Source: Flavobacterium fluvii (GTDB lineage: Bacteria > Bacteroidota > Bacteroidia > Flavobacteriales > Flavobacteriaceae). Taken from it: a stretch of 55,843 bases of DNA. Positions 36,127 to 43,053 of this stretch are shown in pieces (positions within the stretch are counted from its first letter, which is position 1; the number at the start of each line of letters is the position of its first letter). The stretch is taken from assembly GCF_900129545.1 (NCBI RefSeq), contig NZ_FQWB01000010.1, positions 1-55,843 of the forward strand, written 5' to 3'. Made by a program: the position numbers and the translations under genes. The notes below the pieces were generated by a model that was not told the DNA's origin, did no database searches, and worked only from the letters and a program-made list of their open reading frames with translations.

Positions 36127-36588
36127 ATGAAAATTAAGACCATATTTATCTTTTTGATATTTATAAGTTGTCATCCTTTGTTTTGTTCTTGGCAAAATGG
36201 TTATGAAGAAATAAATTACGAACCATCTAAAAGAGAAATAATTGGGAAATATGAATTAAGCGAAAAATCAAAATCATATTTAAACGAAGACTATTATACT
36301 TGGCCTCTAAAACTTGAAATATCGGAAAACAAACAATTCAAGTTTCTTTTTGAGGATAATCCTGAAAGTTTAGCTGACAAAATATTTGCAGAAAAAGGAA
36401 ATGACTCTAAAAGGAATAAAACAGGAAAATGGTTCTACTCGTTTATGGATAAAGAGAAAATCTGCTATTTTGAGTTAGAGGGAATTTGTGTTCAACCTCT
36501 ATGCAAAAAAGACGGAAAAACTTCGATAATGATTACAATTGGAGATGGTGATGAATGTAATGGAATTGTTTATGAAAAAGTGGAATAA
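36127..36588 (+). CDS. Hypothetical exported protein, possible lipoprotein (cassette B)
   Basis: 153 aa, not recognised. The N-terminus is a signal peptide (MKIKTIFIFLIFISC) with a plausible lipobox ending at Cys15; a second Cys follows at about 20. The mature part is polar, with IGKYELSEKSKSYL, TWPLKLEISENKQFKFLFE and a Cys-containing region (ICYFELEGICVQPLCKK). The pattern suggests a small beta-rich domain. AT-rich. It is bounded by its own pair of matching repeats, GTTGGCGGTA (36095) and TACCGCCAAC (36599). Confidence 0.7.
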   Translation: MKIKTIFIFLIFISCHPLFCSWQNGYEEINYEPSKREIIGKYELSEKSKSYLNEDYYTWPLKLEISENKQFKFLFEDNPESLADKIFAEKGNDSKRNKTGKWFYSFMDKEKICYFELEGICVQPLCKKDGKTSIMITIGDGDECNGIVYEKVE

Positions 36589-36598
36589 ATAAATGCAC

Positions 36599-36879
36599 TA
36601 CCGCCAACAGCCACTACAACGGATTTGGGTATTTGGCTTAATGGAAAGTTGGTTTTGTATTTGGGATTATTTGCTTCGCCTATTCGCTACCGCTCGGGTG
36701 GCAAATCCGAAGAATGGGCTTAATTTAGTCCCAAACTGCTTGTAGCGCGAGAACGTCAGGCTGTGAAAAAACTACTTCAAATTCAGAAAGTATTCGGAGG
36801 GCTCTACCAAAGAAAAAACTCAAATATGGGATTCTCAAGAGGTTGATTTTAGTTTTTTCACAGACTGACGTTAGCAGTA
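36599..36879. repeat. attC-like junction between units B and C, with inserted element
   Basis: This covers most of the gene-free stretch 36589-36947. TACCGCCAAC (36599-36608) faces GTTAGCAGTA (36870-36879), eight of ten pairs. Inside, CTACAACGGATTTGGG (36614-36629) pairs imperfectly with 36730-36745 (12 of 16). A 43-nt block (36631-36673) is repeated at 37566-37608 with two mismatches. The right side is interrupted by a 117-bp inverted-repeat element (36754-36870). Confidence 0.6.
36754..36870. mobile_element. 117-bp inverted-repeat (MITE-like) element
   Basis: The 21-nt arms at 36754-36774 and 36850-36870 are complementary at 20 positions, with outer ends CGTCAG and CTGACG. There is no coding capacity. 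The right end falls exactly at the cassette C boundary (G|TTAGCAGTA). Removing the element leaves GAACGTTAGCAGTA, which aligns with the intact right arm of the previous junction (GAGCGTTGGCGGTA). This supports a secondary insertion. Confidence 0.6.
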
Positions 36880-36903
36880 TCTTTTGCGCAAAAAACAAAA
36901 AAA

Positions 36904-36935
36904 TTTGAATTTAATACCAATTATTGGTATCTTTG
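36904..36935 (+). promoter_or_regulatory. Promoter and operator of the ParDE-like module
   Basis: TTTG (36904-36907), 20 nt, TATCTTTG (36928-36935) is a perfect Bacteroidota promoter. A perfect palindrome ATACCAAT-T-ATTGGTAT (36914-36930) lies between the boxes and overlaps the -7 element. It is well placed for repression by the antitoxin. The start codon follows 12 nt after the -7 box, giving a very short leader. Confidence 0.7.
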
Positions 36936-36947
36936 ATAAAAAAAATT

Positions 36948-37193
36948 ATGGCACGAAATACATCAATATTATTAGGAGACTATTTTGAAAATTTTATTAA
37001 TGAACAAATTGCTACAGGAAAATATAGTTCAGTGAGTGAAGTTGTTAGAACTGCTTTAAGAGTTTTCGAACAAGAAGAAAATAAAACAAAATCTTTAATC
37101 AATGAACTAAAAATTGGTGAAAAGAGTAGCAAAATCAGAAATTTTGACCGCAATAAAAATCTTGAAATGCTAAAAGCTAATTTTCAAAAATAA
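36948..37193 (+). CDS. ParD-like ribbon-helix-helix antitoxin (cassette C)
   Basis: 81 aa. The N-terminus MARNTSILLGDYFENFINEQ...GKYSSVSEVVRTALRVFEQEE is the ParD/CC2985 pattern: a DNA-binding ribbon-helix-helix and helix. The disordered C-terminus (SSKIRNFDRNKNLEMLKANF) would wrap the toxin. The frame is open from 36924, but that start lies inside the promoter palindrome, so the ATG at 36948 is chosen. It overlaps the toxin start (TAATG) and probably represses its own promoter through the palindrome. Confidence 0.88.
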   Translation: MARNTSILLGDYFENFINEQIATGKYSSVSEVVRTALRVFEQEENKTKSLINELKIGEKSSKIRNFDRNKNLEMLKANFQK

Positions 37194-37492
37194 TGTCAGA
37201 GTATATAATTAGTGAAAAGGCATTAGAAGACATCAATAACATTTGGATTTATACAGCAGAAAATTGGTCTGTTGAACAAGCAAATAGATATTATAACTTA
37301 ATTATTGACGAAATTGAATATATCGTAGATAATTTTGATATGGCTATTGATTTTGGAAAAATTAGAAAATCATATAAATATTCAAAAGTAAAATCACATT
37401 TAATTTTCTTTAAAAAAGACAAAACTAATGAAATTGAAGTCATAAGAGTTTTACACGAAAGAATGGATATTGAAAACCGATTAGCTGACTAA
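37193..37492 (+). CDS. ParE-family toxin of a type II toxin-antitoxin system
   Basis: 99 aa RelE/ParE superfamily. EYIISEKALEDINNIWIYTAENWSVEQANRYY, then IRKSYKYSKVKSHLIFFKK and the C-terminal IEVIRVLHERMDIENRL are typical ParE features. Known ParE toxins inhibit DNA gyrase. Start overlaps the antitoxin stop by one base. As part of a cassette, the pair could stabilise the array. The unit ends with TACTGCTAAC (37504-37513). Confidence 0.88.
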   Translation: MSEYIISEKALEDINNIWIYTAENWSVEQANRYYNLIIDEIEYIVDNFDMAIDFGKIRKSYKYSKVKSHLIFFKKDKTNEIEVIRVLHERMDIENRLAD

Positions 37493-37503
37493 ATAAAAAA
37501 AGC

Positions 37504-37608
37504 TACTGCTAACAGGTACAACAACGGATTTACTTCGTCCGTTCGGCTTGCAGCCTCGGGTGGGCATTTGGCTTAATGGAAAGTTGGTTTTGTATTTGGA
37601 ATGATTTG
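37504..37608. repeat. Truncated right-hand junction of cassette C
   Basis: TACTGCTAAC (37504-37513) is the exact complement of the unit start at 36870-36879. ACAACGGATTT follows, as after unit B, and then the 43-nt block (37566-37608) shared with 36631-36673. No GTTRGC right arm follows before the tRNA gene, so the array ends in a half site. Confidence 0.65.
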
Positions 37609-37636
37609 GAAAATAAACAGTAAAAAAATATCTTTG
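37605..37636 (+). promoter_or_regulatory. tRNA-Pro promoter, -33 box inside the repeat
   Basis: TTTG (37605-37608), 20 nt, TATCTTTG (37629-37636), about 18 nt before the tRNA. The -33 box is the last four bases of the 43-nt repeat that also occurs at 36631-36673. Confidence 0.6.
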
Positions 37637-37653
37637 CAATCGCTTTGACAGTG

Positions 37654-37727
37654 CGGGATGTAGCGCAGCCAGGTAGCGTACTAGCATGGGGTGCTAGGGG
37701 TCGCTGGTTCGAATCCAGTCATCCCGA
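37654..37727 (+). tRNA. tRNA-Pro (anticodon GGG)
   Basis: The acceptor stem CGGGATG pairs with CATCCCG. The anticodon stem CTAGC/GCTAG encloses the loop ATGGGGT, giving anticodon GGG. The T arm is GCTGG-TTCGAAT-CCAGT, and the discriminator base is A. CCA is not encoded. The D arm (GCGC-AGCCAGGTA-GCGT) contains the usual GG. It lies immediately downstream of the cassette island. Confidence 0.9.
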
Positions 37728-37735
37728 CAGCAACA

Positions 37736-37774
37736 AAAAGCCTGACTGTAAACAAGTCAGGCTTTTGTTTTTTT
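37736..37774 (+). terminator. Terminator of tRNA-Pro
   Basis: Perfect 12-bp stem AAAAGCCTGACT / AGTCAGGCTTTT with a 7-nt loop, followed by a run of T. Confidence 0.9.
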
Positions 37775-37973
37775 ACAAATGAGCAAACCAACTTTAATCC
37801 TAAAAGTTGTCGTTTTTTTCGCAAAGCCCCGAAAACAGTGACTCCTATTCTTCTTGTTAAAATAATTTAAAAATAATCGATATTTTATATATTAAATTAA
37901 ACATCTTTTACGTTATGTGTTAAAAGACACTGCTTATGACTTGATAAATACCTAACAATAAAAACCACAAATT

Positions 37974-38795
37974 ATGTCTAGATTAAGTATTTACGAAACC
38001 CGTTGGATTGACCTTATTTTCGAAAACAGAAACCAGGAATACGGCGCCTATCAATTGCGACGTGAAAGTGTCAAAAGTTCCTTGACCGCCCTGTTTATTG
38101 GATTCTTGTTTGTGGCGTCCATTGGGACAATTACGACAATTGCCAGCCATTTCAATCGAAATGTTGAACCCGTCATTACAATTCCAGAAGATTCAGACCC
38201 TATTGTCATTACCAAAGTCAATCTTGACAAAATAGTGGAACCAATGCTTCCCGAGATACAAAGCCAAGCGACTGAAGCCACAATAGTGAAAGACCAACTC
38301 ATAAATCCGGTTATCGTGCATCCAGCGGACGCTAATCCAGACATAGCCACAAACGTGGAAAACAAAAATGTCTCTGACGTGATTTCGGATGGAACAGGAA
38401 CAATTGGCACGAACCCGACTTCAGGAAATGGAGCAGGAACCGGAACCGAAACCACCAAAGCAGTTGATTACGGAACCACTGTCGTGAACACCGCCATCTT
38501 GGACAAAATGCCTGAATTTCCAGGCGGAATGGATAAATTCTACAAATATGTAGGCAACAATTTTGAAAAACCTGAAATTGACGACATCAACACCCTTAGG
38601 GTTTATGTGTCATTTGTCATCGAAAAAGACGGTAGCATGACCGACATCAAGGTTAGCAGAGATCCTGGTTACGGTTTGGGCAGAGAAGCAGTTCGAGTTT
38701 TGAAATCCTTGAAAACCAAATGGTCTCCGGGAATAATTGATTCGAAACCCGTTCGAACCGCCTACAATTTGCCGATTGTATTGGAAATGAAATAA
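37974..38795 (+). CDS. Energy transducer TonB family protein
   Basis: 273 aa. The cytoplasmic start SIYETRWIDLIFENRNQEYGAYQLRRE is a Bacteroidota TonB signature. A membrane helix (about 36-53) is followed by a linker rich in Pro, Asp, Thr and Gly. The C-terminal TonB domain has PEFPGGMDKFYKYVGNNFEKPE and VYVSFVIEKDGSMTDIKVSRDPGYGLGREAVRVLKS. It transmits ExbBD energy to outer membrane receptors. A 246-base upstream gap after the tRNA shows only that tRNA's terminator. Confidence 0.9.
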   Translation: MSRLSIYETRWIDLIFENRNQEYGAYQLRRESVKSSLTALFIGFLFVASIGTITTIASHFNRNVEPVITIPEDSDPIVITKVNLDKIVEPMLPEIQSQATEATIVKDQLINPVIVHPADANPDIATNVENKNVSDVISDGTGTIGTNPTSGNGAGTGTETTKAVDYGTTVVNTAILDKMPEFPGGMDKFYKYVGNNFEKPEIDDINTLRVYVSFVIEKDGSMTDIKVSRDPGYGLGREAVRVLKSLKTKWSPGIIDSKPVRTAYNLPIVLEMK

Positions 38796-38827
38796 ATAAA
38801 CATAATTATCAAGCAGTCCTCAAATTA

Positions 38828-38855
38828 AAAAGCAGAACCGAAAAGTTCTGCTTTT
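38828..38855. terminator. Bidirectional terminator between tonB and the M48 peptidase
   Basis: Perfect 11-bp stem AAAAGCAGAAC / GTTCTGCTTTT with a 6-nt loop, between two convergent genes. Confidence 0.8.
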
Positions 38856-38886
38856 GTTATTGAAAAACACAATTGAAATCCAATCA

Positions 38887-39759
38887 TTATTTTTTTGTGG
38901 TAGTCGTAGTTTTTGTAGTCGTTGTGGTGGTCTTGGTGGTAGTTTTTGGTTTAGCCACAACCGGCATTTTATGCACGTAAGCTTTGTACAATCCCTCTTT
39001 TTCGGCTCTCTTTCTGGCATTATTGGCTCTTTCTTGCGAATCTGGGTGCGAACTCATCATGCGAGTCAAAAAATCACTTTGGGTTCCCCCACTCAATTTT
39101 GCCAAAATTGTAAAAGCAGATTCAACGGCATTCACGTCATAACCGTTTTTCTTCATGAAATCGTAGGCAAAGGTATCCGCTTGCGATTCTTGTTTTCGGC
39201 TGTGTTTGCAATCTATCATGGCACTGCCTATTTTTCCCAATTGACTGTCGGTTATCACTGCAACCTTGCCTGATTGTGAAGCGGCACCATCAATCAAGGC
39301 TTCTTTTTGATAAGCCGCTTTGATGGCATCCCTGGAATCGTGATTGACAACATGGCCAATTTCATGACCAATAACCACCAACAATTCATTGTCGTCCATT
39401 ACATCCATCAAACCAGTGTAAACACGTACACTCCCATCGGCGGTGGCGAAAGCATTTACTTCTTTGAGAACATAAACTTTATAGTTTAAAGCCAATCCAT
39501 AAGCGTTGGTGTATTTCCCAAAAATCTTGTTTAACCGAATGGTATATGGATCCGTTGGACCTGCAATGACGTGTTCAGCATCCATTTTAACAACGGCTTC
39601 TTTTGATAATTGGGCAGCCTGTGCATCGCTAAAAGTAAATCCAGTTATCCCTTTTTGAACAGCCCCCAAGGCTTTTTCATCAAATTTAATTTGCGCATTG
39701 GCATTTGAAAAACCCAAAAAAGCAATTAACACAACTAAAAATATCGATTCTCTTTTCAT
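38887..39759 (-). CDS. M48 family metallopeptidase with Thr/Lys tail
   Basis: 290 aa exported zinc protease. Signal peptide MKRESIFLVVLIAFLGFSNANAQ. The zinc motif HEIGH lies in LVVIGHEIGHVVNHDSRDA, and the third ligand Glu lies in SRKQESQADTFAYDFM. SHPDSQERANNAR is the conserved C-terminal motif. The end is a low-complexity tail of Thr and Lys only. The frame is open to 39831, but the ATG at 39759 gives a proper signal peptide and follows a -7 box. Confidence 0.88.
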   Translation of the reverse strand: MKRESIFLVVLIAFLGFSNANAQIKFDEKALGAVQKGITGFTFSDAQAAQLSKEAVVKMDAEHVIAGPTDPYTIRLNKIFGKYTNAYGLALNYKVYVLKEVNAFATADGSVRVYTGLMDVMDDNELLVVIGHEIGHVVNHDSRDAIKAAYQKEALIDGAASQSGKVAVITDSQLGKIGSAMIDCKHSRKQESQADTFAYDFMKKNGYDVNAVESAFTILAKLSGGTQSDFLTRMMSSHPDSQERANNARKRAEKEGLYKAYVHKMPVVAKPKTTTKTTTTTTKTTTTTKK

Positions 39760-39785
39760 CTTTTTTAAGTATTGGTTCAGCATAA

Positions 39786-39793
39786 CAAATATA
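39786..39793 (-). promoter_or_regulatory. -7 element of the M48 peptidase gene
   Basis: TATATTTG on the minus strand, about 27 nt before the ATG at 39759. It lies within the longer open frame and so supports the shorter start. Confidence 0.45.
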
Positions 39794-39920
39794 ATATTAA
39801 GTTTTGATTTTCTAAAAAAGTTTTCCTGCATTCCACAATAAATTTAAGACAAGGTTAACCTTCAAACTTATTTTACTTTCCAAAATCAATATTTTTAAGT
39901 GTTAAAAAAACGTTAAACAA

Positions 39921-39961
39921 AAATTAAACAACTGTTTAAATTAAACAGTTGTTTAATTTTG
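39921..39961 (+). promoter_or_regulatory. TetR operator palindrome overlapping the efflux operon promoter
   Basis: Perfect 17-nt inverted arms (39921-39937, 39943-39959) around AAATT. Each arm contains a near-palindromic AAACARYTGTTT core, so two TetR dimers could bind. The -7 box TAATTTTG (39954-39961) overlaps the right arm. Binding would block the promoter, implying autorepression of the TetR-TolC-HlyD-MFS operon. Confidence 0.8.
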
Positions 39962-39982
39962 CGCTCTTAAAATCAGAACACA

Positions 39983-40609
39983 ATGGAAAACGATTTAAAC
40001 GACAAACAAATCCAAATTTTAAAAATAGCCGAAACGCTATTTGCCGAAAAAGGATTTGACGGCACTTCGATTCGGGATATTTCAAAAGAAGCCAAGATTA
40101 ACGTCGCCATGGTTTCCTATTATTTTGGCAGCAAAGAAAAGTTGCTGGAAGCCTTGGTATTATTCAAAACTTCTGGACTCAAAGAACAACTGGTCAATTT
40201 GATAGAAGAAAACCTCGAACCTATTGAAAAAATAAACAAGCTGATAGAACTTTACATCAATCGACTCAATTGCAACAGGGGAATTTACCGAATACTGCAT
40301 TTTGAATTGGCATCAAAAAAGAAAGTGTTGGAATTGGAGTCCTTTACAGACATAAAAAAGTCAAACTTAAAATCATTGGAACTCATTATTCAAGAAGGTC
40401 AAGCCAAGGGTGTTTTTAGAAAAGACGTGATAATTCCGCTGCTAACTCCAACCATTCTGGGAACCTATTTTCATTTCCAGATGAACAAACCTTTTTTTGA
40501 AGAAATATTAGACTTGAAAACGGAAGAAGCATACAACAATTACATCAAAACAGATTTGACAAAACACATTCAACAAACCATTAAAGCCCTATTGATATAT
40601 GAAAATTAG
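39983..40609 (+). CDS. TetR/AcrR family transcriptional regulator
   Basis: 208 aa. N-terminal helix-turn-helix: QILKIAETLFAEKGFDGTSIRDISKEAKINVAMVSYYFGSKEKLLEAL, the textbook TetR pattern. The C-terminal ligand-binding domain is variable. The stop lies inside the TolC gene (11-base overlap). The large palindrome just upstream is its probable operator, so a drug-like or bile-like inducer would derepress the whole efflux operon. The inducer is unknown. Confidence 0.93.
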   Translation: MENDLNDKQIQILKIAETLFAEKGFDGTSIRDISKEAKINVAMVSYYFGSKEKLLEALVLFKTSGLKEQLVNLIEENLEPIEKINKLIELYINRLNCNRGIYRILHFELASKKKVLELESFTDIKKSNLKSLELIIQEGQAKGVFRKDVIIPLLTPTILGTYFHFQMNKPFFEEILDLKTEEAYNNYIKTDLTKHIQQTIKALLIYEN

Positions 40610-41918
40610 TCATTTAATGCTCTTGGGAGGGTTCTTCATTGGAATTTCATCCATCAATGCCCAAGACAAGACCAATTTAAAGCTGGAAGAGGCCATACAA
40701 TTGGCTTGGACAAAAAGTAATGAAATTTCATTGGCCAACACCAAAGTCGAAACCAAGAAACAAGAATTACAATCGGCCAAGAACACCCAATATCCAGATT
40801 TAAAACTTACCGGACAAGCGTTGCAATTAACGGAACCAACCGTACACCTGGAAGTTGATGCAGGATCGGGATCATTTCCCGTGCCGGACAGAATGTTTAT
40901 TGGTCAAGCCAGCTTGAAACTGCCTATTTATGCAGGAATGAAAATTCAAAACGGCATAAAACTTCAGGATAATTTGTTTCAAGCCGAAAATGCAATGGCA
41001 TACAAAACCAAAGAAGATGTGGCCATGAGAGTCATAAACTATTATGCCAATTTACACAAAGCGCAAAGAACCATCGAGTTATTGAAGGAAAATCAAAAAA
41101 GCGCCCAACAACGTGTCAATGATTTTGTCGCCTTGGAAAAAAACGGAATCATTCCACGAAATGATTTATTGAAGGCACAACTCCAGGTTTCCAAAATTCA
41201 GTTGTCGCTTGATGAAGCTTTGCACAATGAAAAAATAATCAATTACTATTTGGTTACGTTGTTGAAATTACCGGCTGAAACAAGACTGGCAGTAACCGAA
41301 AGTGATTTGATCAACTTTCCAAAAAATGCCATTCCAACGGACGAACAACCGGCTTTTCAAAACCGTAAAGATTTGGAAGCACTGCAATTTCAGGAAAAAG
41401 CTACCCAAAACAACATCAAGATAGCCAAGGGAGATTATTATCCCAACGTTGCTTTGACTGGAGGATATACAGCCCTGAACCTCAACAATGTCGTGACATT
41501 GGAAAACGCCATGTTTGTAGGTGTAGGTCTATCTTATGACATCAGCGGTATTCTAAAAAATGGCACCCAGGTAAAAATTGCCGAAAGCAAAGCGCTTGAG
41601 ATAAAAAACACCGAAGAACTTTTAAAAGACAACATCAGGGTTCAAGTACAACAGTCTATCACCAATTATGATTTGGCCATAAAACAAAATGTTGTTTACA
41701 ATCAAGCTGTTGAACAAGCCACTGAAAACTACCGAATCGTAAAAGACAAATACGAAAACGGACTTTCGGACACCAATGATTTACTGGAAGCCGACGTGGA
41801 GCAACTGAAATCAAAAATAGCCGAAACCATTGCCAAAGTGGATGTCATTCAAAAATACTACGAATTACTTTCGGCTACCGGACAATTATCACAAACCTTC
41901 AACCTTTCAAAAATATAA
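40599..41918 (+). CDS. TolC family outer membrane efflux protein
   Basis: 439 aa with a signal peptide (LLGGFFIGISSINAQ). Two repeated helical hairpin halves are typical of outer membrane efflux proteins: KLEEAIQLAWTKSNEISLANTKVETKKQELQSAKNTQYPDL near the start and NRKDLEALQFQEKATQNNIKIAKGDYYPNVALTGGY in the middle. NYRIVKDKYENGLSDTNDLLEAD is a conserved late motif. It would form the outer channel for the adjacent HlyD and MFS proteins. Confidence 0.92.
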   Translation: MKISHLMLLGGFFIGISSINAQDKTNLKLEEAIQLAWTKSNEISLANTKVETKKQELQSAKNTQYPDLKLTGQALQLTEPTVHLEVDAGSGSFPVPDRMFIGQASLKLPIYAGMKIQNGIKLQDNLFQAENAMAYKTKEDVAMRVINYYANLHKAQRTIELLKENQKSAQQRVNDFVALEKNGIIPRNDLLKAQLQVSKIQLSLDEALHNEKIINYYLVTLLKLPAETRLAVTESDLINFPKNAIPTDEQPAFQNRKDLEALQFQEKATQNNIKIAKGDYYPNVALTGGYTALNLNNVVTLENAMFVGVGLSYDISGILKNGTQVKIAESKALEIKNTEELLKDNIRVQVQQSITNYDLAIKQNVVYNQAVEQATENYRIVKDKYENGLSDTNDLLEADVEQLKSKIAETIAKVDVIQKYYELLSATGQLSQTFNLSKI

Positions 41919-41930
41919 CCATACCCTATC

Positions 41931-43010
41931 ATGGAAAAGAAAAAAACAAACAAAAAATTCATTATAATCCTTTCGGTTTTAATCCTGGTTGGAGGAACTT
42001 ACGGAATCACGAAATACCTTCATTCTCAAGCACACGAAGAAACGGATGATGCCCAAATAGAGAAAAACATGAACCCAATTATCCCAAGAGTTTCGGGGTA
42101 TATCAGCAAAGTGTATGTAAAAGACAATGATTATGTAAAAAAAGGAGATACTTTGTTTACCATTGACAAAAGAGATTACCAATTAAAAATTGAAGAAGCC
42201 AATGCTGCATTTATAGCTGCAGAAGGTGGATTTGAAGTAGCCAAAGAAGATATTGGAAGCGCTTTGGCAAGTATTGCCGTTTCGGATGCCAATGTACAAT
42301 CGGCTGGTGGAAATATCGAAACTGCAAAAATTAGATTGGGAAGAGCAAACAGCGATTATGTGCGTTATGAAAACTTATACAAAAATCACTCCATCACGAA
42401 ACAACAATACGAACAAGCATTAGCCACAAAACAGGAAGCGGAAAGCCAAGTTCGTATTTTGCAACAACAACAAAAAGCGAGTGCTTACCAAAAAACGGTA
42501 ATTGAAGCAAAATCAAGAGTTAGCGACAAACAAACTGAAGTGGCCGCCGCCAATATCAAAAAAGCAAAAGCATTGTTGGAAGTGGCTGAATTGAACTTGA
42601 GTTACACTGTAGTGACTGCTGCCATTGACGGCCAAGTTTCAAAAATTGACATTCAACCGGGACAATTGGTTCAACAAGGACAATCTTTATTTTACATCAT
42701 CAACAACAATGAAGCTTGGGTTGTGGCTAATTTTAAAGAAACACAATTGAACAAAATGATTATTGGTCAAAAAGTAACGGTAAGTGTGGATGCTTATCCT
42801 GATTATGATTTTGAAGGAACGCTTACCTCGTTCTCGCCAGCAACCGGATCTCGTTTTTCATTGCTTCCGCCAGATAACGCAACAGGAAACTTTGTAAAAA
42901 CCATCCAAAGATTACCGGTAAAAATAAGCTTGAAACCTTCAAACGATCCTGAAAAAATAAAATTGCTTCGCCCAGGCATGAACGCTGATGTTGATGTTCA
43001 TTTGAAATAA
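41931..43010 (+). CDS. HlyD/EmrA family periplasmic adaptor
   Basis: 359 aa membrane fusion protein. One N-terminal membrane helix (FIIILSVLILVGGTYGITKY) precedes TDDAQIEKNMNPIIPRVSGYI, the EmrA/HlyD start. The biotinyl-lipoyl-like domain is VYVKDNDYVKKGDTLFTID, followed by a coiled-coil hairpin (about 75-215). LSYTVVTAAIDGQVSKIDIQPGQLVQQGQ and RPGMNADVDVHLK close the beta-barrel. It connects the MFS pump to TolC. Confidence 0.93.
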   Translation: MEKKKTNKKFIIILSVLILVGGTYGITKYLHSQAHEETDDAQIEKNMNPIIPRVSGYISKVYVKDNDYVKKGDTLFTIDKRDYQLKIEEANAAFIAAEGGFEVAKEDIGSALASIAVSDANVQSAGGNIETAKIRLGRANSDYVRYENLYKNHSITKQQYEQALATKQEAESQVRILQQQQKASAYQKTVIEAKSRVSDKQTEVAAANIKKAKALLEVAELNLSYTVVTAAIDGQVSKIDIQPGQLVQQGQSLFYIINNNEAWVVANFKETQLNKMIIGQKVTVSVDAYPDYDFEGTLTSFSPATGSRFSLLPPDNATGNFVKTIQRLPVKISLKPSNDPEKIKLLRPGMNADVDVHLK

Positions 43011-43053
43011 TCGGTTGAGCAAAATTTAAACCATTACACTTTAAAAATCTAAA

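Noticed and set aside
35963..37513. Standard attC sites of known integrons
   Set aside because: The core reads GTTRGCR, not GTTRRRY, and no integrase gene lies in the window, so I call the sites attC-like only.
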